From: Caldifarciminota bacterium UBA5631
GTDB lineage: Bacteria; Hydrothermota; Hydrothermia; UBA1063
Assembly (NCBI GenBank): GCA_002421425.1
Contig: DIJZ01000022.1
Coordinates: 114,053 to 178,052 of the forward strand
Reading direction: 5' to 3'
DNA: 64,000 nt
Shown here in pieces: positions 8,555 through 15,721 of this stretch. Positions within the stretch are counted from its first letter, which is position 1; the number at the start of each line of letters is the position of its first letter. The notes beneath the pieces were generated by a model. That model did no database searches, was not told the DNA's origin, and was given only the letters and a program-made list of their open reading frames with translations. The position numbers and the translations under genes were made by a program.

Positions 8555-9401
8555 ATGTTAAAAAAGCCTATCAAATAGTAGCTTCTGCATTGATTGCAAT
8601 CATGGCCCTGTCTCTTCCTATATCTACGATTGTCAATACAGGCTGCACATTGCAACCCGATACCGTTTATATTCACGACACTACACACGTCAGTTCAATT
8701 TTTTACTGTTTCCTTAGTGGAGAAGAACAGCATGCTCTTCTTTTTTCTGATCCACTTCCCAACCTGGCGTTGTCAGATGTTACAATAAAATGGGGTGCGA
8801 ATTCTCGCAATCTGTCGGGAAAGGAGACGGAGGGAGGCGTATATTTTGGGATACCCTTACCTTGTCGCCAGGGGTGAGCTATACAGTTCTTCTTAGCTCG
8901 AATGTAGGAGGTTGTCAGGGTACAAGTGTTATTCCCAGGACTACTTACATTCTTGAACCGTTAAATTACGACACCTTAACTTTAGGGCGGAACGTACGAG
9001 TATCATGGGCAAAAGCCCAGAATGCTTCTTTTTACCATTTGCGTTATGCATTTGATGCCTATAATTCCTCAGGTTGGTGGATTGGTTACGAATATGTGGA
9101 TACCTTTGTTGTGGATACAATTTTTATAATTAGGGCAAGCTTTTTTAACTATCCCGGCGCTGCCTATTATGAAGGTGAAGTAGAAGTTTTACCTATCTCA
9201 GGTCCAGTAATAGGACCCGGGGCAACATCGAATATGCAAGGCTTTGTGAAAGGTTTTCTTTATGGTGTTGGAGAGGGAGATGACATTTCGTTCTATGTAG
9301 GCACTCCTGTAAAGAAGTCGAGTTCTTTTAACCATTCTAAGCCTTCAAAGAGGGATGTGTTTAATGCCATCTTGAAACGGCTTCGATTGGAAGTTGAATG
9401 A
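8555..9401 (+). pseudogene. secreted protein of unknown function, frame broken twice
   Basis: A promoter and a strong Shine-Dalgarno point to ATG 8555, but that frame stops after seven codons. Adding one A in the A6 run near 8560 gives a signal-like start (MLKKAYQIVASALIAIMALS...), which then runs to about 8845. Adding one T in the T4 run there joins it to the downstream frame (WDTLTLSPGVSYTVLL...), open to 9401. With both corrections it is one 282-aa protein: signal peptide, then beta-rich domains with repeated D-T-x-x motifs such as YDTLTLGRNVRVSWAKA, resembling fibronectin-like secreted proteins. Family not recognised. It may be a true pseudogene or reflect sequencing errors. Confidence 0.55.
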
Positions 9402-9945
9402 ATCGGTGCCTGTGATATTTGTTTGTTGCTCGTTCGATACCAGCTTTGCAAAATTTACAGAATTGTTCTTATCCGAATGGGAGGTTTATCTGGGCAGGAT
9501 ACTTGTAATTAACTAGCCTTACGAGTTGTTAGAAGATTTTTCTGGATGTGCCCTTATAGGGGCGGTTTCTCGATAAAATGTTCTTTCGCGTTAATTTTTC
9601 GCTGTATAAGTGATTTTCAGGATATTGACCAGAGAATGTTGATTTAAAATCCCGGGAGAGTAAGGGCAGAATAAGTTCTTGGATTCTCGTTTTTAGAGGT
9701 TTTTCAATTTCCTTAAACAATTCTTGATCAAAGCCGAGTTATCGTCGGCTTTTAAGTGCAAATGGCAGAGTTATTTTGCAATGCTATCTGATGATTCGTT
9801 GCTCCCTGAAGGTTCTCTTCAAAATATGGACCTGCGTTTTTTCCCTTTTATTAAAACTAGCTTTTTCAGTGGCGCACCTCGCCGTTTACCCTGATTTTCG
9901 TTCCAGGTACTGAATATTAAAATTTTCAAACTGGAAGGGGGTTGT
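9402..9945. other. non-coding or decayed stretch of 544 nt
   Basis: No convincing gene. A plus-strand frame from about 9404 (VPVIFVCCSFDTSF...) runs about 35 codons to a stop and has no start signal. A minus-strand frame 9529-9720 (63 codons, TTG start, no ribosome-binding site) does not resemble a known protein. A hairpin lies at 9731-9751. The region could hold remnants of a degraded gene; nothing more specific can be supported. Confidence 0.4.
9731..9753 (+). terminator. possible intrinsic terminator hairpin
   Basis: Inverted repeat AAGCCGA (9731-9737), loop GTTATCG, TCGGCTT (9745-9751), continuing into a short T run. On the plus strand this has the layout of a weak Rho-independent terminator. 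It lies in the gap after the broken secreted-protein gene. Confidence 0.45.
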
Positions 9946-10221
9946 ATGAGAGATTTTAATGAATTGCTTTTTGGGATTGTTAAAGAATTCAATAGTACAA
10001 GGGCTCCTGAGTGTGAGGCAAAAATATTATCTTTGAATCGGAATTCTTTACTTGTTGAATTTTCTGGCACTGCGGCTTCCTGCAGTTGCTGTTTTGACGA
10101 GCACGCCCAGGATTTTATCTACTACCTTGAAGATTTTACAGGGATGAACTTTGAAATTACTGAGATGAAAAGGCCCACCCCTGGAAGATTTTGGGTAAAA
10201 TTTGAAAGAATGGAAATTTGA
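9946..10221 (+). CDS. small Cys-containing protein of unknown function
   Basis: 91 aa, ATG preceded by GGAAGGGGG. Not recognised with confidence. The pattern is an N-terminal helix, a strand pair (AKILSLNRNSLLVEFSG), then the motif CSCC (around residue 46) followed by a helix (HAQDFIYYLEDFTG) and a C-terminal strand. The order of a beta hairpin, clustered cysteines and a helix is loosely like NifU C-terminal domains, but spacing differs, so this is only a suggestion. A metal or Fe-S ligand role for the cysteines is possible. It stands alone, converging on dinB with a 13-nt gap. Confidence 0.6.
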   Translation: MRDFNELLFGIVKEFNSTRAPECEAKILSLNRNSLLVEFSGTAASCSCCFDEHAQDFIYYLEDFTGMNFEITEMKRPTPGRFWVKFERMEI

Positions 10222-10234
10222 GTCCTGTTGGCTT

Positions 10235-11425
10235 TTATCTTGGTATTCCCCTTGGTGGTATTACATGGTGAATATTTTGCATTCCTGCCAGGCGAGCACG
10301 GCGAACTGTAAAATCCCCATAGATGTCATTGATTTTGTCCAGAGCCATTTCCAGCCTTGCCTGCTTTTGGTCGTCATAAAAAATGGATAGCTGCATTTTC
10401 ATCGGGACGACAGCAAATACCGATACACCTATTAGTCTTGCGGGTTTGACTTCCCGAATTTGTTCGAGTAGAGATATTGCCCTTTTATAGATTTCTGCTG
10501 TTGTAAATATGGGCTTTTCGAATTTTCTTGAAATTCCGTTGCCTGTGAAATCATAGTATCTAATGTAAACGCTTATACCATATCCCATAAGGTTGTGTTT
10601 GCGAAGTCTTCTACCCACTTTTTCGCACAGATAAAGAGTATAGTTCTTAATCTCTTCTTCGTCTATTATATCCCTGGAAAAGGTTTCTGAATGTCCTATG
10701 CTCTTAAGTGGTGGGCCATTTTCCAGAAGGGTAAAGAATCCTGCATCCTTACCCATAGCCAGGTCTTTGAACCACTTGCCTCTGATACCAAAAATGCGTA
10801 GAAGAAGGTCCTCATCCACTTTCCAGAGATCAGCAATAGTTCTTATACCTATGGACCTGAGGGCTTCACCGCTTCTTTCCCCGATGCCTGGAATCTCATC
10901 GACTTCTAAACCGCCAAGTTTCTCGAGGATTTCGTCTTCTTTTATTTCTAAGAGACCATCGGGTTTCGAAATCTCACAGGCCATCTTGGCAATAACCCTT
11001 GATGGTCCTATACCGATGGTTAGAGGAGTGTGAAAGTTTTTCTTAATGTGATCCTTTATTTCCTTTGCTGTTCTTAATGGGTTTTTAACTCCAGTAACGT
11101 CAATAAAGGCTTCATCCACGGAGAAAACTTCTACTTTTTCAAACTTCTCCTTAAGGTAATCCATTATTGAGTCTGAAATGTAGGCGTATTTTATTGCGTC
11201 AGCTGGAATGAGGATAATTTTCGGGCAGAGGTCTCTTGCCTTGAAAGTAGTCATCCCAGCCTTAACACCGTATTTCCTCGCTTCGTAGGAAACCGATGCG
11301 ACGACACCATTTCTCTGTGCGCCTGTTACCACTCCTACAGGTTTACCTTTAAGTTCTGGTTTTGCAGCTACTTCACAGGAAACGAAGAAGGCATCCATAT
11401 CAACGAGGAGATACTTTTTATTCAT
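10235..11425 (-). CDS. dinB: DNA polymerase IV (Y-family translesion polymerase)
   Basis: 396 aa from ATG 11425 (MNKKYLLVDMDAFFVSCE), which overlaps the end of the upstream small gene by 8 nt; an in-frame upstream start is less likely. Catalytic acidic residues are Asp9 and the SVDEAF pair Asp104/Glu105. The palm, fingers and thumb (helix-hairpin-helix EIPGIGERSGEALRSIGI) and the little-finger domain (SIGHSETF...) are complete. It bypasses damaged bases with low fidelity. It shares a transcript with the upstream 81-aa gene, whose promoter carries a perfect palindrome, so damage-inducible control is plausible. Confidence 0.95.
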   Translation of the reverse strand: MNKKYLLVDMDAFFVSCEVAAKPELKGKPVGVVTGAQRNGVVASVSYEARKYGVKAGMTTFKARDLCPKIILIPADAIKYAYISDSIMDYLKEKFEKVEVFSVDEAFIDVTGVKNPLRTAKEIKDHIKKNFHTPLTIGIGPSRVIAKMACEISKPDGLLEIKEDEILEKLGGLEVDEIPGIGERSGEALRSIGIRTIADLWKVDEDLLLRIFGIRGKWFKDLAMGKDAGFFTLLENGPPLKSIGHSETFSRDIIDEEEIKNYTLYLCEKVGRRLRKHNLMGYGISVYIRYYDFTGNGISRKFEKPIFTTAEIYKRAISLLEQIREVKPARLIGVSVFAVVPMKMQLSIFYDDQKQARLEMALDKINDIYGDFTVRRARLAGMQNIHHVIPPRGIPR

Positions 11426-11663
11426 CGTTGATTGCCTCCAGTTTCCATTCCAGGGTCTCATGATTTAACGCCAGAATATACCTGTTTGCACCATCGGATA
11501 CCGAGAACCGGGTTATAAAATTCCTTCCCACCCTTTCTTTCCATATAGCATCTGGAGTTTTCAGCTTTATATAGGAGTTAGAAAATTTTAGATAAATGGG
11601 GTAGGTCCCTCCATTTCCGTTGAACCTTGCTATCACTGTTATCTTTTTGTCAAGGGTTTCCAT
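11418..11663 (-). CDS. small protein co-transcribed with dinB (possibly DUF6504-like)
   Basis: 81 aa: METLDKKITVIARFNGNGG... with a beta-rich pattern (YPIYLKFSNSYIKLKTPDAIW..., RYILALNHETLEWKLEAI). Small proteins of the DUF6504 type occur next to or fused to Y-family polymerases in other bacteria, and the spacing of Trp and strand motifs here is compatible. The link is inference without a profile match. There is no Shine-Dalgarno: the -10 box ends 9 nt before the ATG, so the mRNA has almost no leader. Its stop overlaps the dinB start. A helper role for the polymerase is suggested only by position. Confidence 0.6.
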   Translation of the reverse strand: METLDKKITVIARFNGNGGTYPIYLKFSNSYIKLKTPDAIWKERVGRNFITRFSVSDGANRYILALNHETLEWKLEAINDE

Positions 11664-11665
11664 AT

Positions 11666-11701
11666 GTATACAATTGTATACTAACAGGGGCGTTTTGTCA
11701 A
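11666..11701 (-). promoter_or_regulatory. dinB-operon promoter overlapped by a perfect 16-bp palindrome
   Basis: Minus strand TTGACA (11696-11701), 17-nt spacer, TACAAT (11673-11678), then 9 nt to the ATG at 11663. The perfect palindrome GTATACAATTGTATAC (11666-11681) covers the whole -10 box and the start site, the usual position for a repressor operator. A LexA-like or other damage-responsive regulator is a reasonable guess, but the motif matches no LexA box known to me. Confidence 0.7.
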
Positions 11702-11765
11702 GTAGGTAGAAAAGCTATCACCATAGAAGAATCAGGAAGCAATTAATTGTACTACAACCAGGGGC

Positions 11766-13187
11766 TTATTTTAACTTTCTCTCTAGGATTTCCTTAATTT
11801 TCACAGGGTCCCCCGAACCTCTCAATTTTTTCATACACTGACCAAGTAAGGCTTGAAGCACGTTGGTTTTGCCGGAGAGGTACTTTTCCACAAGCTCCTT
11901 CTGCTCCGCTAGAACCTCTTCTACAACCTTTTCCAAGACTTCTTCAGTAATGGAACTTGAAAGATGTTCAAACTCCGTCAGGGACTTTGAAATCGGGACA
12001 TGTTGCTCAAAGAACCTGGAAAGAATTTCTTTTGCCTGATTCTGAGTAATATATCCCGCTGTTAGTGATTGCTCAATTCTCACAAGGTCATCGCAACTAA
12101 TTTCCTTCAAACTTCTGTTCTCCCTCAAATAACCAGGAATTATCACAGTTAACCAGTTTGCTACAGTCTTGCGGTCTTTTGTCTTTTCAGCAACCTGATC
12201 GAAGATCTCGGAAAGGTCTCGGTCAAAGGCAATAAGACGAGCCTGTTCTTCAGATAATCCATAGTCCTTGATATACCTTTCAAACTTGCTGTCTGGAAGT
12301 TCCGAAATTTCGTTTTTTACTTGCTCAATCAGTTTCTCGTCAAGGACAAGCACGGGGAGGTCGGGTTCAGGGAAATATCTGTAATCCATGCTTTCCTCTT
12401 TTCTCCTCATCGAACGTGATTCCCCCTTGAATTCATCCCAGAGTCTCGTTTCCTGAACTATTTTGCCTTCGTGTTTTAAAGTGTTAACTTGCCTCTCAAT
12501 TTCATAGTTCAAAGCTTCATAGACAGCTCTGAAGGAATTGAGATTCTTAAGTTCAACCTTAACTCCGAGTTCCGCTGGATTTCTGGAAACCGAAACATTA
12601 GAATCCACCCTTAGTTCACCTTTTTCCATATCACAATCAGATATCTTAAGAAATCTGAGGTAATCCCTGAACTTTTCCAGGAACAATTTCGCTTCCTGGG
12701 GCGAGCTGATGCATGGGTCCGTAACTACCTCGAGAAGAGGAATTCCGCTCCTGTTAAAGTCCAGGAGGACTTCACCCTGCTCGGTATGTATGGACCTCGC
12801 TGCCTCTTCTTCAATATTCATGCGTTCTATGATAACTTCCTTGAATTCATCATCTACCTGAATCCTCATAACGCCCTTTTCTGCAATGGATTCGCTGTAC
12901 TGTGTAATCTGGTAGCCTTTTGGAAGATCTGGGTAGAAATAGTTCTTCCGGTAGAACCTTGACTTTGGATTTATCTTTGCGTTGAGGGCAATGGCAACTT
13001 TAAGTGCCATTTTTACGGCTTCCTGATTCAGTACTGGGAGAACGCCAGGGTACCCAAGGCACACTGGACAGACATTAGTATTGGGGATTGCACCATACTC
13101 ATTCTTGCAGCTGCAGAACAATTTTGTCTTTGTTTTAAGCTGGATGTGGATCTCAAGACCTATTCTCGGATAATAATTTTCACGCAT
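11766..13187 (-). CDS. gatB: Asp/Glu-tRNA amidotransferase subunit B
   Basis: 473 aa. Full-length GatB: N-terminal GatB/GatE catalytic domain (PRIGLEIHIQLKTKTKLFCSC, zinc-type cysteines CSCKN...CPVC, YFYPDLPKGYQITQYS) and C-terminal YqeY-like tail domain (ADR-rich helices, GQCMKKLRGSGDP near the end). In the GatCAB complex it helps turn Glu-tRNA(Gln) or Asp-tRNA(Asn) into the amide forms using ammonia from GatA. gatA is in this window (24.6 kb) but not adjacent, and no gatC is seen. The ATG lies 6 nt after a TAAAAT box and lacks a Shine-Dalgarno, so the mRNA is probably leaderless. Confidence 0.96.
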   Translation of the reverse strand: MRENYYPRIGLEIHIQLKTKTKLFCSCKNEYGAIPNTNVCPVCLGYPGVLPVLNQEAVKMALKVAIALNAKINPKSRFYRKNYFYPDLPKGYQITQYSESIAEKGVMRIQVDDEFKEVIIERMNIEEEAARSIHTEQGEVLLDFNRSGIPLLEVVTDPCISSPQEAKLFLEKFRDYLRFLKISDCDMEKGELRVDSNVSVSRNPAELGVKVELKNLNSFRAVYEALNYEIERQVNTLKHEGKIVQETRLWDEFKGESRSMRRKEESMDYRYFPEPDLPVLVLDEKLIEQVKNEISELPDSKFERYIKDYGLSEEQARLIAFDRDLSEIFDQVAEKTKDRKTVANWLTVIIPGYLRENRSLKEISCDDLVRIEQSLTAGYITQNQAKEILSRFFEQHVPISKSLTEFEHLSSSITEEVLEKVVEEVLAEQKELVEKYLSGKTNVLQALLGQCMKKLRGSGDPVKIKEILERKLK

Positions 13188-13193
13188 TCTAAA

Positions 13194-13222
13194 ATTTTAC
13201 AGGTCTTTTGAAAGACTTGAAA
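13194..13222 (-). promoter_or_regulatory. gatB promoter, leaderless type
   Basis: Minus strand TTTCAA (13217-13222), 17-nt spacer, TAAAAT (13194-13199), then 6 nt (TTTAGA) to the ATG at 13187. The expected start of transcription falls on the A of the ATG. A 14-nt inverted repeat (GTCTTT, TG, AAAGAC; 13203-13216) sits between this and the divergent promoter. Confidence 0.6.
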
Positions 13223-13236
13223 TAATCATTTACAAT
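13208..13236 (+). promoter_or_regulatory. promoter of the DUF3467-truA-radA-purH operon
   Basis: TTGAAA (13208-13213), 17-nt spacer, TACAAT (13231-13236), then a short leader with GGAGG at 13251-13255 before ATG 13260. It interleaves with the divergent gatB promoter. Confidence 0.6.
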
Positions 13237-13259
13237 TAAGGTATAGACGAGGAGGTAAA

Positions 13260-13556
13260 ATGGAAGTACAGAAGCCTTTTGAGATTGAACTGGACGAGAG
13301 TATTGCCCAGGGGGTTTATTCAAATATGGTAATGATTGCTTTTTCTCCCTCTGAATTTGTTCTTGATTTCGCGAAAATACTTCCGGGGCTCCCTAAGGCA
13401 AGGGTTCAAAGCAGGGTGCTGATGACTCCCCAGCATGCAAAGCTCCTTCTGAAAGCTCTTGAGGATAACTTAAAGCAATACGAGGCGAAATTTGGAGAAG
13501 TAAAGCTTTACGGGATGGAACAGCGCAAAATGGGTTTCGCTCCGGAGGAAAAGTAG
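13260..13556 (+). CDS. DUF3467 family protein
   Basis: 98 aa. The sequence shows the DUF3467 pattern: YSNMVMIAFSPSEFVLDFAKILPG, then ARVQSRVLMTPQHAKLLLKALEDNLKQYEAKFG. These are small widespread bacterial proteins of unknown function, and some are described as DNA- or stress-associated. First gene of a rightward operon of at least nine genes, with a good promoter and ribosome-binding site. Nothing in the sequence assigns an activity. Confidence 0.85.
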   Translation: MEVQKPFEIELDESIAQGVYSNMVMIAFSPSEFVLDFAKILPGLPKARVQSRVLMTPQHAKLLLKALEDNLKQYEAKFGEVKLYGMEQRKMGFAPEEK

Positions 13557-13559
13557 TGG

Positions 13560-14288
13560 ATGGTGATAAAAGGAATCGTGGAATACGATGGAACTAATTT
13601 CTTCGGCTGGCAGGTGCAGAAAGGGAAGCGTACAGTACAGGGCACTCTTATCGAATCTTTGCAACAAATTCTTACCAATAAGCAATTCAGAGTTATAGGT
13701 GCTTCGCGAACCGATGCAGGCGTTCACGCGGAGAACCAGGTGTTCAGTTTGCATTTTGAAGAGAAAGTTGCTCTGGAAATGCCAAAGTTGCTACGGGCAC
13801 TGAATGCACTTTTACCTGGAGACGTATATGTAAAATCCCTTGAACTCGCTGATGATAGCTTTCATGCAAGATTCAAAGCACTCTCAAAGATTTACAAATA
13901 CAGGATTCTTGATGGCAAAAGATCTCCTTTGAGGTCAAGGTATGTATGGGAACTCCCATATGCTCTGGACGCTGGTGTTCTGGAATCTTGCGCTTCGCTT
14001 CTTCCAGGTGAACACGACTTTTCCTTTTTGAAAATGACGGGGGAGAAAGTTTACAGGAAGGTAAAATTTAATTCTGCACACTGGGAAAGGAAGGATGACG
14101 AAATTGTCTTTATAATTGAAGGAGGGCACTTTCTTTATAAACTCGTGAGAGTGCTCGTAGGGAGTATGGTTTATGGTTTTAAAAAATACGGAGATGAAAT
14201 GTTTTTTAGAAATTTTCTTGAGGGCAGGGAAGGAAAAGTGATTGTAGCTCCCGCCTGCGGCCTGACCCTCGTGGCTGTGAATTATTAA
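13560..14288 (+). CDS. truA: tRNA pseudouridine(38-40) synthase
   Basis: 242 aa. The catalytic aspartate is Asp52 in ASRTDAGVHA; other family motifs are EYDGTNFFGWQ at the N-terminus, FHARF and YKYRI in the middle, and GHFLYKLVRVLVGSM near the C-terminus. It converts U38-U40 in the anticodon arm of many tRNAs to pseudouridine. The start 3 nt after the DUF3467 stop uses a Shine-Dalgarno (GGAGG) lying inside the end of that gene. Length is typical. Confidence 0.95.
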   Translation: MVIKGIVEYDGTNFFGWQVQKGKRTVQGTLIESLQQILTNKQFRVIGASRTDAGVHAENQVFSLHFEEKVALEMPKLLRALNALLPGDVYVKSLELADDSFHARFKALSKIYKYRILDGKRSPLRSRYVWELPYALDAGVLESCASLLPGEHDFSFLKMTGEKVYRKVKFNSAHWERKDDEIVFIIEGGHFLYKLVRVLVGSMVYGFKKYGDEMFFRNFLEGREGKVIVAPACGLTLVAVNY

Positions 14289-14299
14289 AGGAGGAATTT

Positions 14300-14947
14300 A
14301 TGAAGATCTTTGTGGATACAGCAAACGTTAAAGAAATTGAAGAACTTGCACATTGGGGAATTATAGAAGGTGCAACGACGAACCCAACCCTTCTATCTCA
14401 GGAGGGAGGAGACCCCGTAAAGGTTATCAAGAGAATTTGTGAAATTCTTAAGGGACCGGTATCGGCTGAAGTAATTTCCCAGGACCACGATGGAATGGTG
14501 AGGGAAGCCAGAGAGCTGGCAAAGATCGACGAACATGTTGTGATTAAGATACCAATGACTGTCGAGGGGCTCAAAGCGGTGCGGACTTTGAGTAAAGAGG
14601 GTATAAAAACGAATGTAACTCTGATATTCCAGCCTGTACAGGCTTTGCTTGCTGCTAAAGCAGGAGCTAACTATGTTTCTCCCTTTGTAGGGAGGCTTGA
14701 TGATATTAGCAACTACGGGCTTGAAATTGTAGAGCAAATTCTTCGGATTTATGAAAATTATGGAATTGAGACGGAGGTAATTGTCGCTTCCATCAGGCAC
14801 CCTTTGCATGTACTGGAGGCAGCTCTGATGGGGGCTCATGTGGCAACAGTTCCTCCCAAAGTAATACGGCAATTATTAAATCACCCACTTACAGACATAG
14901 GTATCGAGAGGTTCCTTAAAGATTGGGAAAAGTTAAAGGGTAAATAG
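14300..14947 (+). CDS. tal: transaldolase (short TalC/FSA type)
   Basis: 215 aa, the short single-domain type. The Schiff-base lysine is Lys83 in VVIKIPMT; the substrate site motifs ATTNPTLL, TLIFQPVQALLAAKAGANYVSPFVGRLDD and VIVASIRHPLHV are intact. It transfers a dihydroxyacetone unit in the non-oxidative pentose phosphate pathway, or may act as fructose-6-phosphate aldolase; sequence alone does not separate the two. The start has GGAGG and follows truA by 11 nt, in the same operon. Confidence 0.93.
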   Translation: MKIFVDTANVKEIEELAHWGIIEGATTNPTLLSQEGGDPVKVIKRICEILKGPVSAEVISQDHDGMVREARELAKIDEHVVIKIPMTVEGLKAVRTLSKEGIKTNVTLIFQPVQALLAAKAGANYVSPFVGRLDDISNYGLEIVEQILRIYENYGIETEVIVASIRHPLHVLEAALMGAHVATVPPKVIRQLLNHPLTDIGIERFLKDWEKLKGK

Positions 14948-14955
14948 CAGATACC

Positions 14956-15720
14956 ATGAGTCTTGAAGAGAAAGTTGGAATTACGGTGACTTTGCTTCTT
15001 CTACTGTTGGTTGTGGGTATCTTTCTTACCCGGGATTTTGCGATAAAGAGGAATAGAGTTTCTTATGAAGTTGTCTTTGAAGGACCTGTAAATTTAAAAA
15101 AGGGTGATCCCGTTGCTGTTCTTGGAGTTTCTATGGGTAAGATTTCTGATATCAGGATCGAAAACAATAACGTCGTCGTTAAGTTTTATACGGAGAAATT
15201 TATGCTCAAAGAGGATTCAAGAATAATTATGGAATCTTCGGGAATTCTCGGCCAGGTTAGACTTTTAATAATCCCGGGTGAAGGAAAAGAAGCTCACGCA
15301 GGAACAAGATTTCAGGGAGAGAGGACTAAAAGTCTCGATGATTTGATTGCAGAATTTTTGACTTTCACTGATACCCTTACGATTTTTCTAAAGAGAGTTG
15401 AAATGGTAACTTCAGAGTTGAAGCCGTTATCAAGTAGAATTCAGCATACCCTGCGCACCGTAGATGTGACGGCGGCGGAGTTGAAGGACAGTGCCATCAG
15501 GATTGCCTCTACTCAGAATCAAAACCTTAAAGAGCTTTATGAAAAATTGTCCAGAACCCTATCTGAAGTGGATTCTACCCTTGTAGTAGTTCGGAATCAC
15601 CCTCTTATGAGGAATGATAGTGCTTCCGCTAATATAGAAGAAATTCTGCGGGGTATGCAGAAGATCTCGAAGGAGCTGGAGAAAGGCGTTGAGATAAAGG
15701 CAAAATTGCAGCTTTTCTAA
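14956..15720 (+). CDS. MlaD/MCE-domain protein, membrane anchored
   Basis: 254 aa. One N-terminal membrane helix (VTLLLLLLVVGIFLT), a single MCE domain (about residues 36-120: VSYEVVFEGPVNLKKGDPVAVLGVSMGKI..., MESSGILGQVRLLI), then a C-terminal helical, coiled-coil region. MCE proteins of the MlaD type form hexamers that bind lipids for transport between the two membranes. Usually they sit with a permease (MlaE) and ATPase (MlaF); here none is adjacent, and the gene is between transaldolase and radA. It may work with unlinked partners. The family call is secure; the transport direction is unknown. Confidence 0.85.
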   Translation: MSLEEKVGITVTLLLLLLVVGIFLTRDFAIKRNRVSYEVVFEGPVNLKKGDPVAVLGVSMGKISDIRIENNNVVVKFYTEKFMLKEDSRIIMESSGILGQVRLLIIPGEGKEAHAGTRFQGERTKSLDDLIAEFLTFTDTLTIFLKRVEMVTSELKPLSSRIQHTLRTVDVTAAELKDSAIRIASTQNQNLKELYEKLSRTLSEVDSTLVVVRNHPLMRNDSASANIEEILRGMQKISKELEKGVEIKAKLQLF

Positions 15721-15721
15721 C

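Noticed and set aside
9529..9720. 63-codon minus-strand gene (LFKEIEKPLKTRIQEL...)
   Set aside because: TTG start, no ribosome-binding site or promoter, no recognisable family, and it lies in a region that looks degraded.
9819..10070. Minus-strand 83-codon frame overlapping the small Cys-rich gene
   Set aside because: It overlaps a plus-strand gene with a good Shine-Dalgarno and coherent protein pattern; the antisense frame has neither.
14393..14872. 159-codon minus-strand frame opposite transaldolase
   Set aside because: Shadow of a well-supported enzyme gene; the translated sequence has no family features.
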